A stretch of 47,667 bases of DNA from Actinomycetes bacterium (GCA_021803215.1 JAJZLV010000125.1:1-47667), one strand, 5' to 3'. Shown: positions 25,864 through 35,017, counted from the first letter of the stretch. Notes: generated by a model from the sequence alone, not told the origin. Translations and numbers: made by a program.

Positions 25864-26699
25864 GCGCGGTCAGCACCGGTGAGCTTTTGATGAAGCTGTG
25901 GCGAGGCGACGCCAGCGGCGGCGACTTCGTCGAGTACCGCCTCCCGGCCCAAGAGGGCGAGGTCGTGCTGGACGTCGTCCACCGCATCCAGGCGACCGAG
26001 GCGCCGGACCTGGCCGTCAGATGGAACTGCAAGGCGGGAAAGTGCGGCTCCTGCTCGGCCGAGATCAACGGCCAGCCCCGGCTCATGTGCATGACGAGGA
26101 TGTCGACCCTTCCGATCGACGAGCCGATCACCATCTCGCCCATGCGGACCTTCCCGGTCATACGAGACCTCGTCACAGACGTCTCGTACAACTACGAGGT
26201 CGCGAAGCTGATCCCCTCTTTCACCCCGGGACCTCGCCCGGCCGAGGGCTACCGGATGTTCCAGGTCGACGTGGAGCGGGGCCAGGAGTTCCGGAAGTGC
26301 ATCGAGTGCTTCTTGTGCCAGAACGTCTGTCACGTGATCAGGGACCACGAGGAGAACAAGGCGCACTACGCCGGGCCCCGCTTCCTCGCCCGGCTCGCCG
26401 AGCTCGAGATGCACCCGCTCGACACCCTCGACCGAAGGGCCTACATCGCAGAGAGGATGGGGCTCGGCTACTGCAACATCACGAAGTGCTGCACCGAGGT
26501 CTGCCCCGAGGGCATCCACATCACCGACAACGCCATCATCCCCTTGAAAGAGCGGGTCGTCGACCAGCGCTACGACCCGGTCGCCTGGCTCGGCCGGAAG
26601 ATCCGGGGCAGGCCGCGCCCGATGACGCCGGCCGACGTCGAGCCCTACACCGGGGCGGCCGCCAAAGCGGCCCGGGCCGGCCAGGCCGAGGCCTCCTGA
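25860..26699 (+). CDS. sdhB: Succinate dehydrogenase iron-sulfur subunit
   Basis: The 279 residues carry all three cluster sites: [2Fe-2S] at NCKAGKCGSCSAEINGQPRLMC (about 57-77; a plant-ferredoxin pattern), [4Fe-4S] at CIECFLCQNVC (about 147-157), and the third at CNITKCCTEVCPEGIHI. The protein relays electrons from FAD in SdhA to the membrane subunit. The start is GTG 25860 in a GTGA overlap with sdhA. The C-terminal ~30 residues are an Ala-rich extension. An SCP2-domain gene follows after two bases. Confidence 0.97.
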   Translation: MSAVSTGELLMKLWRGDASGGDFVEYRLPAQEGEVVLDVVHRIQATEAPDLAVRWNCKAGKCGSCSAEINGQPRLMCMTRMSTLPIDEPITISPMRTFPVIRDLVTDVSYNYEVAKLIPSFTPGPRPAEGYRMFQVDVERGQEFRKCIECFLCQNVCHVIRDHEENKAHYAGPRFLARLAELEMHPLDTLDRRAYIAERMGLGYCNITKCCTEVCPEGIHITDNAIIPLKERVVDQRYDPVAWLGRKIRGRPRPMTPADVEPYTGAAAKAARAGQAEAS

Positions 26700-26701
26700 G
26701 C

Positions 26702-27079
26702 TTGCAGCCGGCCTTCGCCTCGAGCGAGTGGCTCGAGGCCCTGGCGGCCCGCCTGGCCCGGTCGGGCGCCGTCCCGGAGGGAGAGGCCGTCTGGCTCCGC
26801 CAGGTCGTCACCGACCTGCCGGAGGGCGGGGCCACCAGCTGGGTCGTCGTGCTCGAGCCGGGCGCGGCGCCCCGGGTGGAGCGGGGCGGGAGCGAGGAGG
26901 CCGACATCACCCTCGTCGCCAGCTACGGCTCGCTTGCAGAGCTCGCCTCCCGCAAGAAGACGGCAGCCGAGCTGCTGGCCGATGGAGAGATGAAGATCGA
27001 GGGCGACGTCGCCAAGCTTCTCGGGGCTGCCGGGCTCCTCGAGGCGCTCTCGGCCGCGCTGGCGGGCCTGGGGGCCTGA
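26702..27079 (+). CDS. SCP2 sterol-binding-domain protein
   Basis: The 125 residues fit one SCP2-type lipid-binding domain: WVVVLEPGAAPRVERGG, then EADITLVASYGSLAELASRK, then LLADGEMKIEGDVAKLLGAA, the usual C-terminal helix-strand pattern of SCP2 proteins. There is no signal peptide. The TTG start at 26702 is two bases after the sdhB stop, so it belongs to the sdh operon. Single-domain SCP2 proteins carry hydrophobic ligands; a link to quinone or lipid handling near the dehydrogenase is only an inference. Confidence 0.8.
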   Translation: MQPAFASSEWLEALAARLARSGAVPEGEAVWLRQVVTDLPEGGATSWVVVLEPGAAPRVERGGSEEADITLVASYGSLAELASRKKTAAELLADGEMKIEGDVAKLLGAAGLLEALSAALAGLGA

Positions 27080-27167
27080 GCCGTCACTCAACTGTCATGC
27101 AGCAGCCATCGACTTCTAAGGACCGGGCGATATCCTTCGCGTACTGGAGCTACGGAAGGAGCAGCCA

Positions 27168-27377
27168 ATGAGCCTGACCGGAGTGATCGACGATCACGTT
27201 CTCCACCATTACCGGGAGCTGCTCGACCAGGAGGATTCCGCCTTCGACGAGCTCGAGCATGCCTACGAGGAAGGCGATCGCAACCACTTCGAGTCGGACT
27301 TCAGCTGCTGGACGGCTGCCGTGCGAAAGCGGCTCGCCTACCTGAGACGCCTGGGCGTGGAGATCGAGACCCCCTGA
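27168..27377 (+). CDS. Small acidic protein of unknown function
   Basis: This 69-residue protein, MSLTGVIDDHVLHHYRELLD and onward, has a strong Shine-Dalgarno sequence (GGAAGGAG) eight bases before ATG 27168. It is His/Glu-rich and mostly helical (FDELEHAYEEGDRNHFE, then AVRKRLAYLRRLGVEI). No family is recognised. A small inverted repeat (AAGGA/TCCTT, about 27118-27137) lies upstream. It is not coupled to the SCP2 gene. Confidence 0.65.
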   Translation: MSLTGVIDDHVLHHYRELLDQEDSAFDELEHAYEEGDRNHFESDFSCWTAAVRKRLAYLRRLGVEIETP

Positions 27378-27433
27378 CCGTGCTGGTCTCCGCTGTGTCG
27401 CTCGGACTCCGCGAGGCACCTCTCTAAAGACGA

Positions 27434-28040
27434 GTGCCCGTATCTCCGGGCGCCTTCGTCTCTCATCTTGTCGACGCCGAGGAGGCTGCCCGGATCGGAA
27501 AGGGAGCCTCGATCTGGCAGCGGACGAAGCTCCGCCGCGGCGCCGTGATCGGAGAGAACACAAGGCTCGGCGGCTCTTTGTACATCGGGTTGGACGTGCA
27601 AATCAGCAAGAGCTGCAAGCTCGAGAACGCCGAACATCTTTGAAGCTGGCCTGGCCGGTGACTGCGTCTTCATCGGCCCCGGAGCTCTGCTCCTCAGTGA
27701 CCGCTCTCCGCGGGCCGACCGCGGGCGGGGCGCCAGAGGCCGAGGACGACTGGAGGGCCTCGGGCGTCGTCGATGACAGAGCCTCGATCGGAGGTGACGT
27801 CGCGGCCCTCCCAGGCGCACGGATCGGCCCATGGGCCTGAGCGGGGCCGGAGCACTCGTCACCGGGACATGCCGCCGTTCGCCCTCGTGATCGATAGCCC
27901 CGGTCGGCGGATCGGAACCTCGGCCGCTGTGCCCCGCCGGGACGAGGTGGCGGCTCGTCCGCTTGCTGCGGCCTCAGCCTTGCCATCGACGATCAGGAGG
28001 GCTTCCCACTTCCCCTCGGCCGAGCGACCCCGCCAGAGAA
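27434..28040 (+). pseudogene. Broken hexapeptide-repeat sugar N-acetyltransferase gene
   Basis: The first 69 residues read VSPGAFVSHLVDAEEAARIG, KGASIWQRTKLRRGAVIGEN, TRLGGSLYIGLDVQISKSCK: the left-handed beta-helix of WbpD/WlbB-type UDP-sugar N-acetyltransferases. The frame stops at 27643. The protein continues in other frames as GDCVFIGPGALLLSDRSPRA, ASIGGDVAALPGARIGPWA and RDMPPFALVIDSPGRRIG, and a Cys-containing tail to about 28040. At least three frameshifts separate the pieces. The last part lies antisense to the end of the phosphatase gene. A functional copy would have modified a nucleotide sugar for the adjoining polysaccharide locus. Confidence 0.75.
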
Positions 28041-28592
28041 AGGAGTCGGCCACAGAAGATCGGCGAGCTCCGAGACGAGTCCGAGGAGCTCGTTCGCCGT
28101 GGCGAGGTAAGCCGAGAGGGGACGACCGATCGGGTCACTCACGTCGTCGCTCGTAGAGGCTCCGAGGAGCTCTGATCGCTCGCGGCCCATGCCGACACGC
28201 GCCGTCCACTCCTCAGGGCTGTCGCTACTTGCTCTCGGTCCGACCTGGCCACCGCGCCGCACGAGCTCTTTCAAGGTGAACGATCGGTCCCAGCTCGTCG
28301 GCGACATGACCACTGTGTGACGCACGTGCTCTCGAGCCATTCCAATCACGACGTCGGCTGCCTCGAGGTCTTCAGCTGTCAGCTCGAGGCTCTCTCGCGA
28401 GAGGGAGCTCGTCTCCTCCCCGAGGCGTCTCAGGCTCGTCGTCACCTCCGATGGCACGACCCGTCCCCCCGGCAGGATCCCTCTCGAGAACACACGACCG
28501 GAGACGCCTCGCGCCGCCAGCTGGCCCGTCATGAACGCCTCAGCCATCCGCGAACGGCAGGTGTTGCCTGTACAGACAAAGAGAATCCTCAC
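27993..28592 (-). CDS. Low-molecular-weight protein-tyrosine phosphatase
   Basis: The 199 residues begin with the catalytic P-loop VRILFVCTGNTCRSRMAEA (C-x5-R, Cys7 to Arg13), followed by SRESLELTAEDLEAADVVIG. A DP motif (SDPIGRP, near residue 165) would hold the general acid, as in the low-molecular-weight family. Such phosphatases (Wzb/Etp) dephosphorylate tyrosine autokinases that govern polysaccharide export; no kinase is in the window. I use GTG 28592 because the sequence before it lacks family character. The C-terminal ~20 residues (PFSGGVARPRGSGKPS) run into the decayed acetyltransferase region and may be a recent extension. Confidence 0.85.
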   Translation of the reverse strand: MRILFVCTGNTCRSRMAEAFMTGQLAARGVSGRVFSRGILPGGRVVPSEVTTSLRRLGEETSSLSRESLELTAEDLEAADVVIGMAREHVRHTVVMSPTSWDRSFTLKELVRRGGQVGPRASSDSPEEWTARVGMGRERSELLGASTSDDVSDPIGRPLSAYLATANELLGLVSELADLLWPTPFSGGVARPRGSGKPS

Positions 28593-28948
28593 TCGCCATC
28601 TCGGCTCGCCGGCCTCAGCGCTCCACACAGGAACCTACTGCTGGCCGGTCGACAAGCCGCCTCCCGGGTGAGATCGTAGAGGAGGTCCTCTTGAAGCCGA
28701 GACGTGGGAGCGATCGGCTCGGCACTGCATGACAGGGCACCGAACCATCCGCCCGCTGCCGACTGGGCGTTCGATGACATGCCGCCCCCTCCCGCCAGCA
28801 ACATGGGGCAACCCGCCTCGGGGTTCGGCTACCAGCATTCAACCACTGGGCCCGGGCCAGTCGTAGGTCCAGCGAAGGGGACCGGCACCCGTCATGCCAG
28901 CGGCTCGCGGTGAGCCGTCTCACCCGATGTGGCCCTACTCGAGCCGCC
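28593..28948. other. Intergenic stretch, nothing recognised
   Basis: This 356-base gap separates two minus-strand genes. Short open frames exist on both strands but none has a plausible start site or protein-like composition. No hairpin terminator or repeat stood out. Confidence 0.5.
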
Positions 28949-29908
28949 TCACTTGAGGTCGAGGCGTTTGGCGAACCAGCTGATCGTACGCAGCAATCCG
29001 TCGGTCAAAGTCACCTCGGGTGCCCAGCCGAGCAACTCTCCCGCTCGTGTGATGTCAGGCTGGCGCCTCGCTGGATCGTCCTGCAGTGCCTCGAGTTGGA
29101 CTACCTCGGACGACGAACCCGTCGCCTCGAGCACCTGGCTCGCCAACTCGAGCACCGTCAGCTCCGTCGGGTTGCCGAGGTTCACCGGCCCGGTGACGCC
29201 CCGAGCATCGAGTGCCGCCACAAGCCCGGAGATGAGGTCGCTTTGGTAGCACAGACTGCGCGTCTGGCGACCGTCGCCGTAGATGGTGAGCGGACGACCC
29301 GTGAGAGCTTGCACGATGAAGTTCGAGACAACCCGCCCGTCACCCGCCCGAAGGCGCGGGCCATAGGTATTGAAGATGCGGACGATCACGACGTCAACGC
29401 CCCGCTCGCGCGCCCACGCCATCGAAAGGGCCTCGGCGAAGCGCTTGGACTCGTCGTAGACACTCCGCGGCCCGATCGGGTTCACGTTGCCCCAGTAGGT
29501 CTCGGGCTGCGGGTGGACGATCGGGTCACCGTACACCTCGCTCGTCGAGGCGAGCAGGTAACGGGCCCCTTGCTCGGCGGCCAGCCGGAGACAGGCCTCG
29601 GTTCCCCGGCTGCCGGCGTCGAGGGTCTGGAGCGGGAGCCGGAAGTAATCGGCTGGTGACGCCGGGCTCGCCAGGTGCGCTACGACGTCGACCGGCCCGT
29701 CGATCGTGAGTCGTTCGGTGATGTCGGCACGGACGAGCGAGAAGCCCTCCTTCCCCAACAGGTGCGACACGTTGGTACCGTCACTCGTCGAGAGGTTGTC
29801 GACGCAGACGACTTCGTACCCGCGAGCAAGGAGCGCCTCGCAGAGATGCGAGCCGAGAAAGCCCGCCCCGCCCGTGACAACGGCCCGCCCCGTCGATCCC
29901 CCGGTCAC
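28949..29908 (-). CDS. UDP-glucuronate decarboxylase (UDP-xylose synthase)
   Basis: This 319-residue extended SDR enzyme has the NAD site VVTGGAGFLGSHLCEAL (about 10-26). The UXS hallmark block reads STSEVYGDP, HPQPETYWGNVNPIGPRSVY, DESKR, containing the catalytic Tyr-x3-Lys (YDESK). It converts UDP-glucuronate, the product of the upstream gene, to UDP-xylose. The start is GTG 29908, overlapping the dehydrogenase stop (GTGA). Nothing abnormal is visible in the motifs. Confidence 0.92.
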   Translation of the reverse strand: MTGGSTGRAVVTGGAGFLGSHLCEALLARGYEVVCVDNLSTSDGTNVSHLLGKEGFSLVRADITERLTIDGPVDVVAHLASPASPADYFRLPLQTLDAGSRGTEACLRLAAEQGARYLLASTSEVYGDPIVHPQPETYWGNVNPIGPRSVYDESKRFAEALSMAWARERGVDVVIVRIFNTYGPRLRAGDGRVVSNFIVQALTGRPLTIYGDGRQTRSLCYQSDLISGLVAALDARGVTGPVNLGNPTELTVLELASQVLEATGSSSEVVQLEALQDDPARRQPDITRAGELLGWAPEVTLTDGLLRTISWFAKRLDLK

Positions 29909-31191
29909 AGGATGCCGATTCCTTCATATTCGAAGCCAGCCCGGCGAAGAGCCGCCGCGTCGAGGAGGTTGCGGGAGTCGACGATGGCGCGGCGGGCCAT
30001 GGCATTACCGACCTTGTCGAAGTCCAACGAGCGGAACTCCTCCCATTCGGTGGCAAGCACGATCACGGAGGCGCCCTCGCAGGCTGCATAGGCGTCGCCG
30101 GCAACCCCGATACCGTCGAGCGGACTACAAAGCGTTGGGTCGTACGCGGTCACCGTGGCGCCAGCCTCGCGAAGACGCCAGGCAACCTCGAGCGCGGGCG
30201 AGGAACGTAGATCGTCCGTGCGCGCCTTGAACGTCACACCCCACAGGGCGACGCGTACACCCGATAGGCTCCCGCCAGCCAGCCGGGCGGCCTTTCGGAC
30301 GACGCGGTCGTACTGCTCCTGATTGACGGCTATAACACCCTTCAGGAGGCTGAAGTCGTAGCCGGCCTCCTCGGCAATCTGCACGAGGGCGGCCGAATCC
30401 TTCGGAAAACAGGAGCCGCCCCACCCAGGTCCTGGGCGGAGGTAGCTCGAGCCGATACGCGGGTCAAGCCCCATCCCGACACAGACCTGGTGAACATCCG
30501 CGCCGACGGCTTCACACAACGCTGCCACCGAGTTCACGAAGCTCACCTTTGTCGCCAGGAAGGCATTAGAGGCGTACTTGATGGTCTCGGCGGTGGGCGG
30601 GTTGGTGAAAATCACCGGTGCGTCGATCCCGGCAAACAACCTTGAGACCCGTACGGCAGTCTCCTCGTCGAGCGCCCCGATCACAATCCGGTGGGGATGC
30701 AGGAAGTCGTGCACGGCTGACCCTTCCCGCAGGAATTCCGGGTTGGAGGCGATGCGCACGTCGCTTCGTCCAAGCAGTCCTCCGACAACGTCGGCCGTGC
30801 CGACCGGAACCGTTGATTTGTTAACCACGATCGATTCGTCTCTCAAATGCGGCCCGATCTCGGCCGCCACCGCCTCTACGAAGCTCATGTCGGGCGCGCC
30901 GTCGGGGCCCTCAGGCGTCGGCAGGCAGAGAAAGATGAACTCTGCGTCCTCGACTGCCCAAGTATTGTCAGCACCAAATGCGAGACGGCCGGCGGCGCAC
31001 CCTCTTCGGATGAGGTCCTCGAGATCGTCCTCCAGGATCGAGATCCTGCCCGAGCGGAGGAGTTTTATGCGCGCTGTGTCGCAATCGCTGCAGCGCACCT
31101 CGTGACCGAGGTGGGCTAAGCCGGCTGCCGTGGTCAGGCCGACGTACCCGGCACCGATGACGGCAACATGCTGGTACCCGGGCGAGGTCAC
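29905..31191 (-). CDS. UDP-glucose 6-dehydrogenase
   Basis: The 428 residues show the NAD Rossmann motif VAVIGAGYVGLTTAAGLAHL (about 9-28), STVPVGTAD, SNPEFLREGSAVHDF, KYASNAFLATKVSFVN and the catalytic cysteine in PGWGGSCFPKDSAAL. The C-terminal domain has GVTFKARTDDLRSSP. The enzyme oxidises UDP-glucose to UDP-glucuronate and is coupled to the decarboxylase, giving a two-step route to UDP-xylose. I chose GTG 31191 just before the Rossmann strand; an in-frame start at 31254 would add 21 Arg-rich residues. Confidence 0.95.
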   Translation of the reverse strand: MTSPGYQHVAVIGAGYVGLTTAAGLAHLGHEVRCSDCDTARIKLLRSGRISILEDDLEDLIRRGCAAGRLAFGADNTWAVEDAEFIFLCLPTPEGPDGAPDMSFVEAVAAEIGPHLRDESIVVNKSTVPVGTADVVGGLLGRSDVRIASNPEFLREGSAVHDFLHPHRIVIGALDEETAVRVSRLFAGIDAPVIFTNPPTAETIKYASNAFLATKVSFVNSVAALCEAVGADVHQVCVGMGLDPRIGSSYLRPGPGWGGSCFPKDSAALVQIAEEAGYDFSLLKGVIAVNQEQYDRVVRKAARLAGGSLSGVRVALWGVTFKARTDDLRSSPALEVAWRLREAGATVTAYDPTLCSPLDGIGVAGDAYAACEGASVIVLATEWEEFRSLDFDKVGNAMARRAIVDSRNLLDAAALRRAGFEYEGIGIL

Positions 31192-31645
31192 GCGCCGCTC
31201 TGGGCGCAGCGCTCGGGGTTGACGGAGATAATGAGCCTGGCGGCCTCGCGCCACGCCACCCCGTCGCCCGATCCGTTGTCAACGACGAAGAATCGGAATG
31301 GATCCAGCACAGGCGAGATACTGCCACAGCCGAGGGTCGTAATCTGACAGACGGGGTGCACCACGCACTTGTCGCGCTTGATCGACCATTTGTTCATCGC
31401 TGTCGGAATGGAGTTGGCCTTGGAGAACCATCACCTTGTGGTCCGACACCCCCAAGCCGTCCGGAAAGGCAAGGCAGCCAACCCGTGCGTTCCGGTCGAG
31501 CATGTCTTGCCGCACGAACGGCGCCGGGGCTCAGATCCCTGAATCAACCCACATTCATGCCGGGAGGCCCATAATTGGCACTGGCGGCCCACCCACGGTA
31601 GCCTCTGTCCTCGGACCACGCAGCAACTCGTGGGAGGGGGGAATA
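31192..31645. other. Divergent intergenic region of the polysaccharide locus
   Basis: The stretch between divergent operons should hold promoters for both, but no clear hexamer pair was found. On minus, about 31200-31310 reads PFRFFVVDNGSGDGVAWREA, which resembles the nucleotide-sugar site of a family-2 glycosyltransferase (VVDNGSxDG); it has no full-length frame, so at most it is a relic. The end of the stretch contains a strong GGAGGGGGG ribosome-binding site for the next gene. Confidence 0.4.
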
Positions 31646-32623
31646 GTGCCATTACCGAAGGATGCGCGCATCTTCGTCGCCGGGCATGCCGGTCTGGTCG
31701 GATCTGCGGTGCTCCGGAAACTCAAGGCTGAGGGCTACACAACTCTCCTCGTCGCTCGGCGCGACCAGCTTGATTTGCGCGACCAGGCGGCGGTCAACTA
31801 CTGGTTCCGGGCCAACCGACCCGAGTACGTGTATCTCGTGGCAGGCACGGTCGGTGGCATCATGGCCAACTCCACCCGGCCCGCGGAGTTCCTCTACGAC
31901 AACATGATGATCCACGGCACCGTGGTCCATGCGTCCTACCTCTACGACGTGACGAAGCTGTTGTACCTCGGCAGCTCGTGCATCTACCCCCGTCAAGCCA
32001 CCCAGCCGATCACGGAGGACCAGCTGCTCACGGGTCCGCTGGAGACGACCAACGAGGCCTACGCCCTGGCGAAGATCGCCGGCATAAAGTTGTGCTCGTC
32101 CTACCGCGCGCAGTACGGCAGCAATTTCATCTCGGCGATGCCGACCAACTTGTACGGTCCGAATGACAACTTCGACCTCAACAGCAGCCACGTTCTCCCC
32201 GCTCTGATCCGCAAGTTCCACGACGCGAAGACGAGCTCGAGGACGCAGGTCGAGATCTGGGGAACGGGCAGCGCCATGCGGGAGTTTCTACACGTCGACG
32301 ACCTCGCCGATGCTTGCCTGTTCCTCATGGAGCACTACGAAGAGCCGGACCACATCAACATAGGCACTGGCGACGATCGCAGCATCCGGGCGCTGGCAGA
32401 GCTCGTCCGCGACATCGTGTACCCCGCGGCCGAGCTGGCGTTTGACACGAGTAAGCCCGATGGCACGCCGCGCAAGGTGCTCGACGTCTCCAAGCTCCGC
32501 TCGCTCGGCTGGTCGCCCACGATCGGCCTGGAGGACGGCATCCGCTCCACCTACCAGTGGTTCCTCAGCGCGTTGCAAACTGACGAGGTGAGAGGGCGAG
32601 AAGCGGTCCCCGCCGCGACGTGA
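31646..32623 (+). CDS. GDP-L-fucose synthase
   Basis: This 325-residue SDR enzyme of the GDP-fucose synthase/WcaG type has the NADP loop IFVAGHAGLVGSAVLRKL (about 8-25). It also has KLLYLGSSCIYPRQATQPI with the catalytic Ser, EAYALAKIAGIKLC with Tyr-x3-Lys, and NLYGPNDNFDLNSSHVLPAL. It epimerises and reduces GDP-4-keto-6-deoxymannose to GDP-L-fucose. GTG 31646 follows GGAGGGGGG by four bases; an upstream open frame to 31436 lacks family sequence. No GDP-mannose 4,6-dehydratase lies in the window. The stop overlaps the next gene's GTG. Confidence 0.93.
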   Translation: MPLPKDARIFVAGHAGLVGSAVLRKLKAEGYTTLLVARRDQLDLRDQAAVNYWFRANRPEYVYLVAGTVGGIMANSTRPAEFLYDNMMIHGTVVHASYLYDVTKLLYLGSSCIYPRQATQPITEDQLLTGPLETTNEAYALAKIAGIKLCSSYRAQYGSNFISAMPTNLYGPNDNFDLNSSHVLPALIRKFHDAKTSSRTQVEIWGTGSAMREFLHVDDLADACLFLMEHYEEPDHINIGTGDDRSIRALAELVRDIVYPAAELAFDTSKPDGTPRKVLDVSKLRSLGWSPTIGLEDGIRSTYQWFLSALQTDEVRGREAVPAAT

Positions 32624-33333
32624 CCACGTCATCGAGCTCGATCCGCTATGCGAATGGTCGGGTCAAGCGGGCCTTCGACTTGACAGCCGGCGTGGCGCTG
32701 AGCATCGTGACCGCGCCAATAATCTTGCTGCTCGCCGTCGGGTCGGCTGTGAGCTTCCGAGCCTGGCCCCTGTTCGTGCAAGAGCGCCTCGGTCGAGGCG
32801 GGCGTACGTTCTGCTTCCTAAAGCTGCGCTCGCTGCCGACAGACACCCCGACCGACGTTGACAAGGTCGCGATCACCACCATCACAAACACCCGGTGGGG
32901 CGAGTTCCTCCGCTCGTCCCACCTCGACGAGTTGCCCCAGTGCTGGCTGGTCGTCACGGGCCGCATGAGCCTGGTCGGTCCCCGGCCTGAGATGCCGGCC
33001 CTGGCGGCTACGTACGACGCCGCCTTCGTGGAGGAACGCCTGGCGGTGCGCCCCGGCATCACCGGCCCGTGGCAGGTGAGCACGGCGGCTTCGGGGCTGA
33101 TCGGCGAAGCACCCGAGCTCGACCGCCTCTACCTGGCCCATGCCGGGCCGCGGCTCGACGGCTGGGTATTGTTGCGGACCGTCGGCGGACTTGTCGGCTT
33201 GCAGCGGTTACCTCTTGATCGCTTCCCCGCGTGGGCTTGCAACGGTCCAGCCCCTACTGGTGCGCCGATACCAGATGTCGCCGTCGCCGGACAAGTGGAA
33301 GACGTTATACGGCCGCCGGAATACTCGTCGTGA
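32620..33333 (+). CDS. Undecaprenyl-phosphate sugar-1-phosphate transferase
   Basis: This 237-residue protein of the bacterial sugar transferase family has RVKRAFDLTAGVAL (about 14-27), one membrane-associated helix, FVQERLGRGGRTFCFLKLRS (about 53-72), the catalytic region LRSSHLDELPQCWLVVTGRMSLVGPRPE split over about 103-130, and VRPGITGPWQVS. It is the short (single re-entrant helix) form that places the first sugar phosphate on the lipid carrier. Its C-terminal ~30 residues are atypical. It is coupled at both ends (GTGA). Confidence 0.9.
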   Translation: MTTSSSSIRYANGRVKRAFDLTAGVALSIVTAPIILLLAVGSAVSFRAWPLFVQERLGRGGRTFCFLKLRSLPTDTPTDVDKVAITTITNTRWGEFLRSSHLDELPQCWLVVTGRMSLVGPRPEMPALAATYDAAFVEERLAVRPGITGPWQVSTAASGLIGEAPELDRLYLAHAGPRLDGWVLLRTVGGLVGLQRLPLDRFPAWACNGPAPTGAPIPDVAVAGQVEDVIRPPEYSS

Positions 33334-34124
33334 GCGACACTCGGGGCCTCTCCGCGGGCACGAAGGGCTGTACACCCTCGTTCACCTGCTGCTCAGTGCG
33401 CATCGACGCCCACACACTCGAGTCGGCCGTTGACGCGCTGCTTACGCGGCCCGATCCGCGCGAGGGCCGGTCCGTCCACCTGTGCAACGCCTACACCTTG
33501 TCATTGGCCCGGCGCGACCTCGAGTTGCGCCGTCGCCTCAACCAAGGCAGCCTCAACTTGCCCGACGGCATGCCGCTGATCTGGGTGGGCCGGCGTCTCG
33601 GCCTCGACTACCTGGAGGGTCGTGTCTACGGGCCCGATCTGATGATCGCTGCTATGGACCGCGGTCGAGAGATCGGTCTGCGTCACTACCTGCATGGCTC
33701 CACTGACGCGGTACTGATGGAGCTCGAGGCCGAGCTGCTGCGGCGCCTGCCCGGGGTTCACATCGTGGGGCGGGACGCGCCACCCTTCCGCGAACCCACT
33801 GCCGACGAGCAGTCCGCGCTCGAGCAGCGCTTGGTCAACCTTGGACCCGACATCGTGTGGGTGGGTCTCGGGACACCGAAACAGGACGCGTTCGTCCACC
33901 ACTTCCGCCACCGGGTCCCGTCGACTTTCGTGGGTGTGGGCGCGGCGTTTGACTTCATCTCCGGGGCCAAGCGTCAGGCGCCGGTGTGGATGCAGAAGCG
34001 GGGCCTCGAGTGGGCGTACCGCCTGGCCCGCGAGCCACGGAGGCTGGGGAGGCGTTACCTCATCGGCAACGCCCGCTTCGTGACCGGCATAGTATGCGAG
34101 CGCCCGAAGGTCGAGGTGCCGTAG
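33330..34124 (+). CDS. WecG/TagA/CpsF-family glycosyltransferase
   Basis: The 264 residues include VHLCNAYTLSLARRD, LNLPDGMPLIWVGRRLG (the conserved Asp-Gly-x-Pro), the GPDLM motif near YGPDLMIAAMD, and DIVWVGLGTPKQDAFVHHFR. Together these define the WecG/TagA/CpsF (GT26) family, which adds the second sugar to an undecaprenyl-linked intermediate. The start is GTG 33330 within the stop of the initiating transferase, which fits sequential action. No signal peptide is present. Confidence 0.92.
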   Translation: MSDTRGLSAGTKGCTPSFTCCSVRIDAHTLESAVDALLTRPDPREGRSVHLCNAYTLSLARRDLELRRRLNQGSLNLPDGMPLIWVGRRLGLDYLEGRVYGPDLMIAAMDRGREIGLRHYLHGSTDAVLMELEAELLRRLPGVHIVGRDAPPFREPTADEQSALEQRLVNLGPDIVWVGLGTPKQDAFVHHFRHRVPSTFVGVGAAFDFISGAKRQAPVWMQKRGLEWAYRLAREPRRLGRRYLIGNARFVTGIVCERPKVEVP

Positions 34125-34143
34125 TGGCGACGGATGGTCACCG

Positions 34144-34971
34144 GTGGATGTAAGAAAGCGGGTGAAGCGGAGTTCGCTCGCTCCTCTTGCGGCCTTTGCA
34201 AGCCGGGCGCGGACAGTAACGAGCTATGAGTGGCGCCAGGCCAGGCGATCCTGGGCGTGGCTCATCGGTTCCCACGAGTACACCAACTTCACCTACGAGC
34301 TGACCACCGAGAACGTCGTCGAGATGGCTTGGTTCGTGTCGGCAGTGACCGGACTTGGGTTCGACGACTCCTTCGGGTACATCGAGGAGCTTCACAACGA
34401 CCAGGCCTTGCTCGATCACCTCCGCCGTGCTGTCGCCGATTCGCCACTGCGCCGCGTCATGGATCCTGAGCCGCGTTACGGACGTCGAGCCGCTTGGTAC
34501 GCAATCGTTCGGGCTATGCGCCCGCAGCACGTCGTGGAAACCGGGGTCGACAAGGGACTCGGCTCCTGTGTGTTTGCCGCCGCGCTGCTCCGTAACGCGG
34601 ACGAGGGTCACCGTGGCCGCTTGACCGCGCACGACATCAACCGGGATGCCGGCGCGCTGATCGGCGGGGAGTACGCATCGGTCATCGACCTTCGCTTTGG
34701 CGACTCGATCACGATGCTGGCTGGGTCCGCCACACCGGTCGACTTGTTCCTCCATGACAGCGACCATCGATACGAGCATGAATCCGCCGAGTACCGAGCC
34801 GTCGCGGGGTCTCTCACTGAGAGTGCACTCGTCATGACCGACCATGGCGGCCCAGCCCTGAGCGACTTCGCCAGGGCCAGCGGTCGGCGCTTCTTGGCGT
34901 TCCGAGAGGATCCGGCTGATCACTGGGCGCCCGGAGGCGTACTCGGTGTGGCCATGCATGTGGCGACGTAA
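34144..34971 (+). CDS. Class I SAM-dependent methyltransferase (Methyltransf_24-like)
   Basis: This 275-residue protein has motif I HVVETGVDKGLGSCVFAAAL (about 119-138), an acidic post-I residue in RLTAHDINRD, and the metal/substrate segment VDLFLHDSDHRYEHESAEYR. These resemble cephalosporin-hydroxylase/CmcI-type methyltransferases found in surface-sugar loci. It probably O-methylates a sugar or an amino-sugar intermediate. The N-terminal 100 residues are a helical extension. The start is GTG 34144, 19 bases after the WecG-like gene. Confidence 0.85.
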   Translation: MDVRKRVKRSSLAPLAAFASRARTVTSYEWRQARRSWAWLIGSHEYTNFTYELTTENVVEMAWFVSAVTGLGFDDSFGYIEELHNDQALLDHLRRAVADSPLRRVMDPEPRYGRRAAWYAIVRAMRPQHVVETGVDKGLGSCVFAAALLRNADEGHRGRLTAHDINRDAGALIGGEYASVIDLRFGDSITMLAGSATPVDLFLHDSDHRYEHESAEYRAVAGSLTESALVMTDHGGPALSDFARASGRRFLAFREDPADHWAPGGVLGVAMHVAT

Positions 34972-35017
34972 TGCTTGACGAACGGGCCCACCGCCCGTCA
35001 AGCATCGGGGTGCCGGC

